Assembly (NCBI GenBank): GCA_017503135.1
Contig: JAFVTQ010000001.1
Span: forward strand, 1-64,000
Direction: 5' to 3'
DNA length: 64,000 nucleotides
Origin: Clostridia bacterium
Lineage (GTDB): Bacteria; Bacillota; Clostridia; Oscillospirales; Acutalibacteraceae
How positions within the stretch are numbered: position 1 is the first letter of the stretch; every line of letters starts with the position of its first letter. Shown one piece after another: positions 32,519-42,574 of the stretch. Made by a program: the position numbers and the translations under genes. Under the pieces are notes generated by a model. It was not told the origin of the DNA. It worked only from the letters and a program-made list of their open reading frames with translations, and did not search any database.

Positions 32519-33644
32519 AGAAACCCCTCTTTTCTTTCTTCTCTGTTTTTTCTTCGGTTATCTCTTCTTCCTGTTCAAATCTGCCGTCATCTGCTTCGGC
32601 AATTTCTTCAGGCTCTCCACCGTTTTCATTGGGGAGTTCTTCTTCTTGTAAAATATCTTCATCAAGGTCTTCACATTCTTCGACACTCTCTTCGTTAATT
32701 TCAAGTTGAATATCCTCCTCTTCTTTATAATCTATCTTGTCAAACAAACCGTCTGCAAATGCTTCGGGTTTGAATGGTTGCAAGTCGTCAATTTGTTCAC
32801 CAACACCAATAAACTTAACCGGAATGCCAAGCTCATTCTTAATTGCAAGAACAACACCGCCACGAGCAGTACCATCAAGCTTTGTAAGAACAATACCTGT
32901 AATATCGGCAACTGACTTAAATTCGCGAGCCTGATTAACTGCATTCTGACCTGTTGTTGCATCAAGCACCAACAAAACCTCACGGTCAGAATATGGTAAC
33001 TCACGGTCGATAACACGATAAATCTTGTTAAGCTCATCCATAAGATTTTTCTTGTTGTGAAGACGACCTGCAGTATCGATAATAATAATTTCACTATCTC
33101 TTGCCTTTGCTGCACTGATTGTATCAAAAACAACTGCAGCAGGGTCTGCACCCTCTTTGTGCTTGACGATGTCAACACCTGAACGGTCTGCCCAGATTTG
33201 CAACTGGTCAATAGCAGCAGCACGGAATGTATCAGCAGCACCAAGAATAACGCTCTTGCCCTGTGCTTTATACATTGACGCCATTTTACCGATTGTGGTA
33301 GTCTTGCCAACGCCGTTTACACCAATTACAAGAATAACTGATGGAACTGTGATAAGCCCCATATCTTCGCCACCGTAAAGCATTTCAGCAACGATTGTTT
33401 TAATCTGCTGACGGATTGCGTCAGCACCTTTGATTTTGCCCTTTGCCACTTCTTCACGAAGTTTTTCTGTAATCTCAACGGCAGTTGTAACACCAACGTC
33501 ACCCATAACAAGAATTTCTTCAAGTTCTGTATAAAGGTCGTCGGTTATTTCTTCGTCAAAGCTATCAAGCATATCGTCAATAGCCCCTGCCATTTTATTT
33601 CTTGTCTTTGTAAGACCAAAGTTGATTTTTTTGAAAATTCCCAT
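32493..33644 (-). CDS. ftsY: SRP receptor GTPase FtsY with C-terminal acidic extension
   Basis: FtsY receives SRP-bound ribosomes at the membrane. The first 305 of 383 residues are the NG domain: short N-terminal start [19 protein letters not shown]-loop [20 protein letters not shown], and [10 protein letters not shown]. Many FtsY proteins have their acidic, membrane-binding A region before the N domain; here the last 78 residues are strongly acidic and end in [16 protein letters not shown], which resembles the KKRGFF-type N-terminal membrane-targeting segment of E. coli FtsY. ATG follows GAAAGGA. The smc and ftsY genes are separated by a dispersed repeat. Confidence 0.95.
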   Translation of the reverse strand: MGIFKKINFGLTKTRNKMAGAIDDMLDSFDEEITDDLYTELEEILVMGDVGVTTAVEITEKLREEVAKGKIKGADAIRQQIKTIVAEMLYGGEDMGLITVPSVILVIGVNGVGKTTTIGKMASMYKAQGKSVILGAADTFRAAAIDQLQIWADRSGVDIVKHKEGADPAAVVFDTISAAKARDSEIIIIDTAGRLHNKKNLMDELNKIYRVIDRELPYSDREVLLVLDATTGQNAVNQAREFKSVADITGIVLTKLDGTARGGVVLAIKNELGIPVKFIGVGEQIDDLQPFKPEAFADGLFDKIDYKEEEDIQLEINEESVEECEDLDEDILQEEELPNENGGEPEEIAEADDGRFEQEEEITEEKTEKKEKRGFFGLFNRHS

Positions 33645-33673
33645 AATGAAAATCCTTTCGAGAATTTGTTTTG

Positions 33674-33740
33674 TGTCATTCTGAGGAGTGTAACGACAAA
33701 GAATCTCCGTTTTTGAGATTCTTTGCTTCGCTCAGAATGA
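33674..33740. repeat. Dispersed 67-bp hairpin element, between smc and ftsY
   Basis: Ends TGTCATTCTGAG and CTCAGAATGA are inverted repeats; inside is a perfect 10-bp stem AAAGAATCTC/GAGATTCTTT (33698-33707, 33715-33724). It is the same family as 14411-14471 and may act as a weak terminator between the two genes. Confidence 0.7.
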
Positions 33741-33752
33741 GTTTTTTGGGTT

Positions 33753-36700
33753 TTATGCTAAGCCTAACTTTCTTGCCATCTCTGCAGTCTTGAGTTCCAA
33801 TATCTTAGATACGCCTTCTTCTTGCATTGTAACACCATAGAGCATATCTGCTTCTTCCATCGTGCCACGACGGTGAGTGATAAGAATAAACTGTGTATTC
33901 TTTGTCATTCGTCTTACATATTGAGCATAACGAACAACGTTAACATCATCGAGCGCTGCTTCAACTTCGTCGAAGATTACGAATGGTGCAGGTGTAACTT
34001 TAAGAATTGCAAAGAGAAGTGCAATAGCTGAAAGTCCCTTTTCACCACCAGAAAGCAGGTTGATATTTTGAACATTTTTGCCAGGTGGTTGAACTTTGAT
34101 TTCAATGTCACATTCAAGAACATTCATTTCATCTTCAAGCACTAATTCAGCTTTACCACCACCGAAGAGTTCAGCAAATGTTTCACCAAAAGCAGTGTTG
34201 ATTTTCTGGAACTGTTCACGGAACTGAACACTCATTTTTGTTGTTAAATCATCAATAAGACGAATGAGCTCTGCCTTTGATTTTTCAACATCACCAATCT
34301 GCTCTGACATAAATTCATATCTTTCTGATACTTCTTTGTATTCGTCAATAGCAGAAACGTTAACTGAACCAAGACCACGAATTTCGTTTTTGAGAGCTGA
34401 AAGACGAGTTCTTGCTTCACCGATATTTTCAATAACGATATTGAGCGCAATAGCTTCTCTTCTTGTCAACTGATATTCGTCATAAAGCTTTGAGTTGTAT
34501 TCTTCAAACTCATTGAGCATTGCTGCTTTTCTTTCTTCAAGACGAGCAAGCTCACCGCTGACTCTTTCTCTTTCAGAGCTCTTTTCTTTTTCAAGATTTC
34601 GAAGGTCTGTGTTTTCTTTTTCAAGAGCAGTTCTCTCTTCAATCAAATCATCAACATTTGTCTTTGCGTCGCCACATTGTTTGCGAAGCTCGTCGGCAGA
34701 TGCACGAAGACTCTCAATATCTTTTGTGAGCCAGATGTTTTTATTCTTAAATGCTTCAATTTCTTTATTAAGCTCTTCAAGTCTTGTTGTTTTTGAGCCT
34801 TTGAGAATATCAAGACGACGAATATTATCATCAGCAGATTCAATATCTTTCTGGAAGCCGAGAATTTCGAGCCTGATTTGTTCTGCTTTTTGTGACAATT
34901 CTTCACGCACATGACCAAGACTTTCTCTGTCACCACTGACTGCTTCGAGGCTCTTTTCTTTTTGTGCGATTTCGTTATTTAATTCTTCAACTTTCTGACG
35001 AGCAACAATACTGTCATTATTAATTTTTTCAATTCTCTCATTGAGTATTTTTTCTTCATCAAGAAGTTCTTTCACGCCACCTGAATATGTTTCATATTCA
35101 CTTTCTGCAAGCTTATATTCACCTTCAAGACGGATTTTTTCTTCGTTAGCAGAAAGAATGTCGCCCTCAATACCTTCGAGGTCAGCAACGGCAGAAGCCA
35201 AATCTTCACTGAGCATTTTTTCTTGAACTGCAAGGTTGTTTTTCTTATCTTCAAGGTCTTTAACTGATGCTAAAAGCTTTTCAATCTCGTTTGAACGAGA
35301 GAGCATTCCCACGCCCTGTGCCTTGCTACCACCGGTCATTGAGCCACCAGCATTGATAACCTGACCATCAAGAGTAACGATTTTAAATCTGTTCTTATAT
35401 TTCTTTGCCATTGTGATTGCAGAATCCATATCTTCGCACACAACGGTTTTGCCAAGAAGATTTTCGATTATGTCTTTATATTTTTTGTCTGCTGAAACAA
35501 GATTTGATGCGATATTTACAAAGCCATAGCAATCGTCTAAATCCTTTTCATCAAGACTTCTTGATTTAATAGCAGAAAGTGGCAAGAATGTAGCTCGTCC
35601 ACCACGAGTGTCTTTAAGAAATGCGATTGCACGTTTTGCATCGTTTTCGTTGTCAACAACCACATTCTGAATTGCTACACCCAAAGCAGTTTCGACTGCA
35701 ACTGAATATTTATCTTTAACTGTGATAAGCTGTGAAAGTGGACCGTGAACACCACGAAGTGCGCCACGCTTACTTTCTTTCATAACGCTACGAACTGAAC
35801 CCTGATAACCCTCCATATTCTTTTCAAGGTCATCAAGAACACGGATTCTTTCGTTTTTGCGTCCGATTTCGCTATCAAGAGTTGCGATTTCTGCTTTTAA
35901 CTTGTCGCTTTTTTCAGTTCTTGTCTGAACTTTGATGCGATAACCATCAACAGCATTTTTATATCCGTTGATTTTTTCAATGCATTCATCCAATGCCTTT
36001 TGCGCATTGTTTTTCTTTTCTTCAAGTGCTAAAACGGTTTCTTTGCGATTGCCTAAAAGGTCATCAATTACAGTAATTCTTGTTCTGATTTCTTCAATCT
36101 GTGAGTTAGCTGTTTCGCTAATAACACGATTATCTGCAAGGGCAACTGTAAGAAGTGAGATTTCTTTTGAAAGGTCTGCGGCAACAGATGCGAATTCGTC
36201 ATTCTCACTCTGTAATTTTTCGATTTCACCAATTTGTGCCTGCAATTTTGCGTTTGCATCTTCAAGGCCTTTTTGAGCTAATGCTTTTTGCTCGTTTGCA
36301 GATTCGATTTGTGTGTCAATATCTGTTTCGTCTTCGTTGGCAGTTAACTTATCCTTTTCGAGTCTTTCGATTGACTCGTTATTGTGAGCAATAGAGTTTT
36401 CATAAACCTTTGCTTGACTTTCAAGCTCGGCTGCCTGTTCTTCAAAATGAGATGTGCTTGCACGCACTTCTTCAATTTTAATATTGATTTCGTGAGTTTT
36501 TTCGATGATAGAATTCATCTTCTGCTCAATTTCTTCAAGCTGTTTTTGAGCGTCTTTATATTGAACAGATGCAATATCGATTTTTCTATCTTGGTCTTTT
36601 AATTTCTCTTGAGTTTTCTCAATATTATGTAACCAGATGCCAATTTCAAGATTTTTTCTTTCTTCAGCAAGTATTAAGAATTTCTGTGCTTTTTCACTTT

Positions 36701-37322
36701 GAGTTTTAAGTGGACCAACACGGGATTCAAGCTCTGTTAAAATATCACGAAGTCTGATTAAATTTTCTTCTGCTTGGTTAAGTCTTTTTAAAGCGTCACT
36801 TCTTCTGTAACGGAAATGTGAAATACCTGCCGCTTCTTCAAACATCTCACGGCGTTCACCAGATTTTGAAGAAATAAGTTCGGCAATTTTGCCTTGACTG
36901 ACCATTGAATAACCATCACGGCCAAGACCTGTATCCATAAACAACTCGTTAATGTCACGAAGTCTTACATTTTCACCGTTGATTTTATATTCGCTGTCAC
37001 CACTACGATAAAAACGACGAGTGATATTAACTTCATCTTTATCACAGTTAAGTTTTCTGTCTTCGTTATCAAGACAAAGAGTTACTTCTGCAAAACCTGT
37101 TGCTTTTCTAAGTGATGTACCGCTGAAAATAACATCTTCCATTTTTGAGCCACGAAGACTCTTTGTGGACTGTTCACCAAGAACCCAACGAACAGCGTCG
37201 GAGATATTACTCTTGCCGCTACCGTTAGGGCCAACAACACCTGTTATCCCTTTATTAAATTGAAGTACTGTTTTGTCGGGACAAGACTTAAATCCCTGCA
37301 TAGTAATTGATTTTAAAATCAT
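33753..37322 (-). CDS. smc: Chromosome segregation ATPase SMC
   Basis: The 1189-residue protein has the SMC layout: N-terminal ATPase half with Walker A GPNGSGKSN (residue 32), long coiled coil, hinge around residues 500-660 (GYQGSVRSVM through GGSMTGGSKAQGVG), second coiled coil, then C-terminal half with signature LSGGEKGLSAIALLFA and Walker B FVIFDEVEAALDD. It compacts and separates sister chromosomes with ScpA and ScpB, which are not in this window. The start overlaps the stop of the radical SAM gene by 4 bp. Confidence 0.97.
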   Translation of the reverse strand: MILKSITMQGFKSCPDKTVLQFNKGITGVVGPNGSGKSNISDAVRWVLGEQSTKSLRGSKMEDVIFSGTSLRKATGFAEVTLCLDNEDRKLNCDKDEVNITRRFYRSGDSEYKINGENVRLRDINELFMDTGLGRDGYSMVSQGKIAELISSKSGERREMFEEAAGISHFRYRRSDALKRLNQAEENLIRLRDILTELESRVGPLKTQSEKAQKFLILAEERKNLEIGIWLHNIEKTQEKLKDQDRKIDIASVQYKDAQKQLEEIEQKMNSIIEKTHEINIKIEEVRASTSHFEEQAAELESQAKVYENSIAHNNESIERLEKDKLTANEDETDIDTQIESANEQKALAQKGLEDANAKLQAQIGEIEKLQSENDEFASVAADLSKEISLLTVALADNRVISETANSQIEEIRTRITVIDDLLGNRKETVLALEEKKNNAQKALDECIEKINGYKNAVDGYRIKVQTRTEKSDKLKAEIATLDSEIGRKNERIRVLDDLEKNMEGYQGSVRSVMKESKRGALRGVHGPLSQLITVKDKYSVAVETALGVAIQNVVVDNENDAKRAIAFLKDTRGGRATFLPLSAIKSRSLDEKDLDDCYGFVNIASNLVSADKKYKDIIENLLGKTVVCEDMDSAITMAKKYKNRFKIVTLDGQVINAGGSMTGGSKAQGVGMLSRSNEIEKLLASVKDLEDKKNNLAVQEKMLSEDLASAVADLEGIEGDILSANEEKIRLEGEYKLAESEYETYSGGVKELLDEEKILNERIEKINNDSIVARQKVEELNNEIAQKEKSLEAVSGDRESLGHVREELSQKAEQIRLEILGFQKDIESADDNIRRLDILKGSKTTRLEELNKEIEAFKNKNIWLTKDIESLRASADELRKQCGDAKTNVDDLIEERTALEKENTDLRNLEKEKSSERERVSGELARLEERKAAMLNEFEEYNSKLYDEYQLTRREAIALNIVIENIGEARTRLSALKNEIRGLGSVNVSAIDEYKEVSERYEFMSEQIGDVEKSKAELIRLIDDLTTKMSVQFREQFQKINTAFGETFAELFGGGKAELVLEDEMNVLECDIEIKVQPPGKNVQNINLLSGGEKGLSAIALLFAILKVTPAPFVIFDEVEAALDDVNVVRYAQYVRRMTKNTQFILITHRRGTMEEADMLYGVTMQEEGVSKILELKTAEMARKLGLA

Positions 37323-38320
37323 ATTGTTTCTGTTACCTCAATCTGAAATTCTTCTAAATTTTCTTTACCCTTTATTATACAATGAAATCCTTGATTTTTC
37401 AATGCTTTTTCGTTTCTTTTCTGCTGTCCTTTTGCCTTACTGAGCACTTTTTTATTGACATAAATCACATATTGCTGATTTTTATCTTTTGCGCTTAATT
37501 TTTCAAGGATTTTTGTGAGATATATCTCCCCTTCACAAAGCTCACGGAATGCTGGGTGATAAGCCCCGCCTATCATATCACTTTCAACTGTTTCACTGCT
37601 GTGAAGACCTAATTTTATGACCTTTATATTTTCTTTTTCAAACATCTGCAAAAGTTTTGCACAAAATGATGCAGAGTCTTCTGCCGTTGGTGCTATGTAT
37701 TCGCCCATCTCTTGCAAATAACCCAAATGGGTGTTTTTAAGCACAACTGTCGGGTAAATTCTCACCGTATCGGGCTTGATTTCTATGATTTCGAGAGCCG
37801 TTTGCTCGTCTTTTTGAAAATCACTTTTATAAAGCCCCGTCATCATTTGAAGACCTAACTCAAAGCCGTATTCTTTTATGAGTTTTGATGCATCTCGCAC
37901 ATCATCAGCAGTATGTCCGCGATGATTTGCAAGTAAAACATCGTCATTCATACTCTGCGCGCCCAATTCAATAGCAGTTACGCCATAGTTTTTAAGTATT
38001 GAAAGTATGTCTTCGTTGATGCAATCGGGACGAGTTGATATGCGAATTCCCTTAAATTTATAAATATCTAAAAAATGCTTTGCGGCGGTTAAAAGAGAGA
38101 GCATATCCTCCCTTTTAATCGCCGTAAAACTACCACCAAAGAATGCAATTTCAGTATTCTTCGGGTCAACCTTATATTTAATTGCAGTTTCTACCGCATC
38201 TTCAACATCTTTCGGTGTTGCAGATGTCATTTGACCACTAATTGCTCTCTGATTACAAAAACTACAATCGTTTGGGCAACCCTTGTGTGGTACAAAAATG
38301 CTTATATTACTGTGACTCAT
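37319..38320 (-). CDS. Radical SAM protein (Elp3-like core)
   Basis: The 333-residue protein begins ISIFVPHKGCPNDCSFCNQ, with the CxxxCxxC cluster for the 4Fe-4S, and has the Elp3-like features FFGGSFTAI, GIRISTRPDCI and IELGAQSMNDDVL. It has no acetyltransferase domain. This gene sits between rnc and smc in many Clostridia, and its substrate is not known to me. 4-bp overlaps on both sides show tight coupling with rnc and smc. Confidence 0.9.
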   Translation of the reverse strand: MSHSNISIFVPHKGCPNDCSFCNQRAISGQMTSATPKDVEDAVETAIKYKVDPKNTEIAFFGGSFTAIKREDMLSLLTAAKHFLDIYKFKGIRISTRPDCINEDILSILKNYGVTAIELGAQSMNDDVLLANHRGHTADDVRDASKLIKEYGFELGLQMMTGLYKSDFQKDEQTALEIIEIKPDTVRIYPTVVLKNTHLGYLQEMGEYIAPTAEDSASFCAKLLQMFEKENIKVIKLGLHSSETVESDMIGGAYHPAFRELCEGEIYLTKILEKLSAKDKNQQYVIYVNKKVLSKAKGQQKRNEKALKNQGFHCIIKGKENLEEFQIEVTETI

Positions 38321-38982
38321 AAGCCCATTAACTCCAAAGCGGATTTTGCCGCTTCTTGCTCTGCTCGTTTTTTACTGCTACCCTTACCACGACCGATAAC
38401 ATTGCTGTTTAAATGCACTTCAACAACGAATTCTTTGTTATGGTCAGGGCCACTTTCACCAACAACGATATATTCAAATTTTTCTGTTGGATTCTGTTGT
38501 AACACTTCTTGCAAAGTGCTTTTATAATCTTTGAAAACAGGTTTTGTTTCAGTTGCAATTTCAATGAATGGCAAAACAAACTCTGTTGCTTTTTCGATGC
38601 CACCATCAAGATAAATTGCTGCAATAAGAGCTTCAAATGCATCTGAAATTACAGATGGACGGTGACGACCACCTGTTCTTTCTTCGCCCTTGCCCAAAAG
38701 AACTTTGTCGCCGAGACCTATTTTTTCAGCATAGCCAAAAAGTGTTTTTTCACAAACGGCATAAGCACGTTTTTTAGTAAGTTCGCCCTCTGGCTTGTCC
38801 TTATAATGTTCAAAAAGATATTCTGCTGTGATAAAACCTAAAACTGAGTCACCTAAAAACTCAAGGCGCTCATTATCAAGTCCCGTGCCTGTTTCATTAG
38901 CATAGGACGAATGAGTCAAGGCTCTTTCTAAAAGCTTTTTATCTTTAAATTCATATCCGATTTTTTTCTCAAAATCAGTCAT
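38317..38982 (-). CDS. rnc: Ribonuclease III
   Basis: The 221-residue protein has the catalytic domain with NERLEFLGDSVLGF (residues about 36-49) and the metal-binding SDAFEALIAAIYLD, followed by a dsRNA-binding domain (about 150-221, GRGKGSSKKRAEQEAAKSAL). It processes rRNA precursors and structured mRNAs. It heads the rnc-radical SAM-smc group. Confidence 0.96.
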   Translation of the reverse strand: MTDFEKKIGYEFKDKKLLERALTHSSYANETGTGLDNERLEFLGDSVLGFITAEYLFEHYKDKPEGELTKKRAYAVCEKTLFGYAEKIGLGDKVLLGKGEERTGGRHRPSVISDAFEALIAAIYLDGGIEKATEFVLPFIEIATETKPVFKDYKSTLQEVLQQNPTEKFEYIVVGESGPDHNKEFVVEVHLNSNVIGRGKGSSKKRAEQEAAKSALELMGL

Positions 38983-39097
38983 TTTTTCACCATCTTAAAT
39001 AAAGTTTGAAAGAAAATTGTTCACAGTGCCATTTTGCAGTGAGTGGTGCTATACAAAATAGTACCGCCCCGAACAAAAAGTGGTGCTGTGGGCAATT

Positions 39098-40426
39098 TTA
39101 CTCAAACTCAACATCTAAATTATTGTTTTTGCAAAATTCTTTGAGAGAAGTCATACCCCTTTGAGCCAACTGCATATATCTCTCTTGCTTATCGCGGATT
39201 TTTTCTTCTAATGGTGGCAACACGCCGAAATTTGCACCCATTGGTTGAAAACTCTTAACACTTTCGTCGCTTATATATCGGCTCAATGCACCAATCATTG
39301 TATCTTCGGGAAGAACAACAGTTTCTTCACCTTTTAATCTCTTTGCAAGATTGATGCCTGCCATAAGTCCACTTGCAGCAGATTCCATATATCCCTCAAC
39401 ACCAGTTATCTGTCCACCGAAGAATAAATATGGACTCGTTCTCAAACTGAAATCGCCGTTAAGAAGTCTTGGTGAGTCGATAAATGTATTTCTGTGCATT
39501 ACTCCATATCGCAAAAATTCTGCATTTTTAAGTGCTGGAAACATAGAAAAAACTCGTTTCTGCTCACCGAATTTGAGATTTGTCTGAAATCCCACAAGAT
39601 TATACATTGTACCATCTTTATTTTCTTTGCGAAGCTGAAGATTTGCCCAAGGTCTGTGACCTGTGCGTGGGTCAGTAAGCCCAACCGGTTTAAGCGGACC
39701 ATATCGCATTGTATCCTTACCGCGACTTGCCAGAACTTCAATGGGCATACAACCCTCATAAACATCTTTGCGCTTGTCAAAAGAATGAACATCGGCACTT
39801 TCTGCGTTGATAATCGCATCATAAAACGCTTCATATTCTTCTTTGTTCATAGGGCAGTTGATATAGTCATCTGCACCACCACGGTCATATCGTGACTGTG
39901 TGAACGCGTAAGTCATATCAATACTTTCTGCGCTGACAATTGGCGCTGCCGCATCAAAGAAAGAGAGCCCGTCGCCACAGATTTTGCGGATTGTTTCGGC
40001 TAACCCATCACTTGCCAAAGGGCCTGCACAAATCACAACACCGTCATATTCTGTTGGGATTTCTGTGACTTCTTTCTCGATGATATTTATATTTTTATCA
40101 TTTCTGATTTTTTCAGTAATAATTCTTGAAAACTCATAACGGTCAACGGCTAATGCGCCACCCGCTTCGACTTTGCTTTCATAAGCAGTTTCAACACAAA
40201 TTGAGCCTAAATATGCCATTTCGTGCTTTAAAAGTCCCGCAGCAGAATTAAGTCTTTCTGCTTTCAATGAGTTTGAGCAAACAAGCTCGGCAAGAGTATC
40301 TAATTTATGAGCAGGTGATTTTTTGTGGGGTTTCATTTCAAACAAATCAACAAAAATGTCATTTCGTGAAAGTGCTTTTGCGCACTCAACCCCTGCAAGA
40401 CCACCACCGATTACTGCTACTTTCAT
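39098..40426 (-). CDS. trmFO: Folate/FAD-dependent tRNA (uracil-54-C5)-methyltransferase
   Basis: The 442-residue enzyme makes ribothymidine 54 in tRNA using methylene-tetrahydrofolate and FAD. It shows the FAD-binding VIGGGLAGVECAKAL at the N terminus, LVCSNSLKAERLNSAAGLLKHEM with the conserved Cys, and INCPMNKEEYEAF. Start ATGA overlaps the topA stop by 4 bp. The 115 bp between its end-side neighbour rnc and its stop contain no gene. Confidence 0.95.
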   Translation of the reverse strand: MKVAVIGGGLAGVECAKALSRNDIFVDLFEMKPHKKSPAHKLDTLAELVCSNSLKAERLNSAAGLLKHEMAYLGSICVETAYESKVEAGGALAVDRYEFSRIITEKIRNDKNINIIEKEVTEIPTEYDGVVICAGPLASDGLAETIRKICGDGLSFFDAAAPIVSAESIDMTYAFTQSRYDRGGADDYINCPMNKEEYEAFYDAIINAESADVHSFDKRKDVYEGCMPIEVLASRGKDTMRYGPLKPVGLTDPRTGHRPWANLQLRKENKDGTMYNLVGFQTNLKFGEQKRVFSMFPALKNAEFLRYGVMHRNTFIDSPRLLNGDFSLRTSPYLFFGGQITGVEGYMESAASGLMAGINLAKRLKGEETVVLPEDTMIGALSRYISDESVKSFQPMGANFGVLPPLEEKIRDKQERYMQLAQRGMTSLKEFCKNNNLDVEFE

Positions 40427-42546
40427 TCTTCTTTTGCCTTTCTCTTGCGCTCTGCTTTCTTTTCAAAACCACAACCTTCGTTTAAGCAAGCAACAACGCC
40501 ACCCTTACGCTTGAAAAGTGATTTTCCGCATTGTGGGCAAAGGTCGTCTGTCGGTTTATCCCAAGTCATAAAGTTGCATTCAGGATAATTGCCACAACCA
40601 AAGAAAGCATAGCCTCTCTTTGTCTTTTTCTCGATAATTTTGCCACCACAAACTGGGCAAGTTGCTTTTGTTTCAACTACTAATGGTTTTGTGTTTTTAC
40701 AATCAGGATATCCGGGGCAAGCAAGGAATTTACCAAAACGGCCTGTTTTGATAATCATATTTCTGCCACACTTGTCGCACTTGATATCTGTTTCATCTTC
40801 TTTGAGCTTGATTTTCTGACCTTGCATTTCTGTTTTTGCCTTGTCAACAGTTGCAATAAAGTCATCATAAAACTCGTGAAGCATTTTAATATAATCAGTT
40901 TCACCGCTTTCAACTGTATCAAGTTGAGTTTCCATTCCGGCAGTGAATTTTACATTAACGATTTTAGGGAATTTTGCTTTAAGCAAATCTGTGATTGCTT
41001 CACCCAATTCTGTTGATTTGAGTTGCTTCTGCTCACGGACTACATATTCTCTTTGTGTGATTGTTGAGATAATTGTTGCATAAGTTGAAGGACGACCTAC
41101 ACCTGTTTCTTCAAGAGCTTTGATAAGAGATGCTTCTGTATATCTTGCAGGTGGTTGTGTGAAATGCTGATTACCAACAAGTTCTTTCACCTTAATTGCA
41201 TCGCCCTCGTTGATTTTTGGAAGTTTGCCTTCTTCTTCCTCTTCTTCATCTGTGCCACTTACATAAAGGCAAGTGTAACCATCGAAACGAACTGAATATC
41301 CGTTTGCCATAAATGTTATAAACTTGCCCTGTGCCTTGTCACTTGCATTTGCGCCCTGAATTTCTGCTTTAACAGTATCCTGAACACAGTTTGCCATAAG
41401 CGATGCCATAAAGCGTTTCCAGATAAGGCTATAAAGTTTATATTGCTCTGCACTAAGACTAGCCTTTACTCTTTCAGGAGTCAAATCCATCATTGTTGGA
41501 CGAATTGCTTCGTGACCGTCTTGTGCATTTGCTTTTGTTTTATAATATCTTGGTTTTTCAGGAAGATATTCTGCACCAAATGTGTTTCTGATATAGTCAT
41601 TACCCGCTGCTCTTGCTTCTTCTGAAATGCGAAGAGAGTCAGTTCTCATATATGTGATAAGACCCACAGAGCCAATGCCCTGAATTTCAACACCTTCATA
41701 AAGCTCTTGTGCAACTTTCATTGTGCGACGAGCCTGGAAGTTGAGTTTGCGAGATGCTTCCTGTTGCATTGTTGAAGTTGTGAATGGTGGTGCTGGCTGA
41801 CGATTGCGAACACCTTTTTTAACTGAAGTTGCAACGAACTCTGCGCCTTCAAGACGAGCAAGATACATATCGCTCTGCTCTTTGTTTGTAATCTTAACTT
41901 TGCCTGTTTCATCACCCAAAAATTGTGCTTTGAAAGCCTTTTTAGATGACGGAGCAAGCATTTTTGCATCAAGAGTCCAATATTCTTCTGGATTAAAAGC
42001 TCTGATTTCATTTTCACGGTCAACAACAAGGCGCACAGCAACTGACTGCACACGACCAGCGGACAATCCACGACGGATTTTCTGTGAAATGAACGGACTG
42101 AGTGTGTAACCCACAAGTCTGTCGAGAATACGACGAGCCTGTTGAGCGTTAACTAAATCCAAGTCAATTTTTTCAGGCTTTTCAATACCCTTAATCACGC
42201 TGTTTTTATTGATTTCGTTGAATTTTACACGGTTGTTTTCATTAAGGTCAAGACCTAACAAAGTTGCCAAGTGCCAAGAAATTGCTTCTCCCTCACGGTC
42301 AGGGTCGGCTGCGAGAATAACTGCATCTGAGTTATCTGCGAGTTCTTTTAACTCTTTAACAAGCTTTTCTTTGCCTTTAATTACTGCATATTTTGGTGCA
42401 AAATCATTTTTAACATCAACGCTGAGTTTTGCCGCTGGTAAATCACGAACATGTCCCTTTGAAGAAACTACTGTATAGTCCTTACCAAGATATTTCTGAA
42501 TGCTTTTTGCCTTTGATGGAGACTCAACGATAACAAGTTTTGACAT
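40423..42546 (-). CDS. topA: DNA topoisomerase I
   Basis: The 707-residue type IA topoisomerase relaxes negative supercoils. It starts with the Toprim domain (VESPSKAKSIQKYLG; DPDREGE near 85), carries the active-site Tyr in GLITYMRTDS near residue 300, and ends with three C4 zinc ribbons (CDKCG..CPGYPDC, CPVCG..CGNYPEC, CPQCG..CLNEGC). ATG follows TTAGGATGATG. It lies in the dprA-topA-trmFO order common in Firmicutes. Confidence 0.97.
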   Translation of the reverse strand: MSKLVIVESPSKAKSIQKYLGKDYTVVSSKGHVRDLPAAKLSVDVKNDFAPKYAVIKGKEKLVKELKELADNSDAVILAADPDREGEAISWHLATLLGLDLNENNRVKFNEINKNSVIKGIEKPEKIDLDLVNAQQARRILDRLVGYTLSPFISQKIRRGLSAGRVQSVAVRLVVDRENEIRAFNPEEYWTLDAKMLAPSSKKAFKAQFLGDETGKVKITNKEQSDMYLARLEGAEFVATSVKKGVRNRQPAPPFTTSTMQQEASRKLNFQARRTMKVAQELYEGVEIQGIGSVGLITYMRTDSLRISEEARAAGNDYIRNTFGAEYLPEKPRYYKTKANAQDGHEAIRPTMMDLTPERVKASLSAEQYKLYSLIWKRFMASLMANCVQDTVKAEIQGANASDKAQGKFITFMANGYSVRFDGYTCLYVSGTDEEEEEEGKLPKINEGDAIKVKELVGNQHFTQPPARYTEASLIKALEETGVGRPSTYATIISTITQREYVVREQKQLKSTELGEAITDLLKAKFPKIVNVKFTAGMETQLDTVESGETDYIKMLHEFYDDFIATVDKAKTEMQGQKIKLKEDETDIKCDKCGRNMIIKTGRFGKFLACPGYPDCKNTKPLVVETKATCPVCGGKIIEKKTKRGYAFFGCGNYPECNFMTWDKPTDDLCPQCGKSLFKRKGGVVACLNEGCGFEKKAERKRKAKEE

Positions 42547-42574
42547 ATATCATCATCCTAAAATGTTTAGATTT

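Noticed and set aside
39000-39097. Two AGCACCACT direct repeats between trmFO and rnc
   Set aside because: Only nine bases shared twice, without symmetry or promoter context; could be chance.
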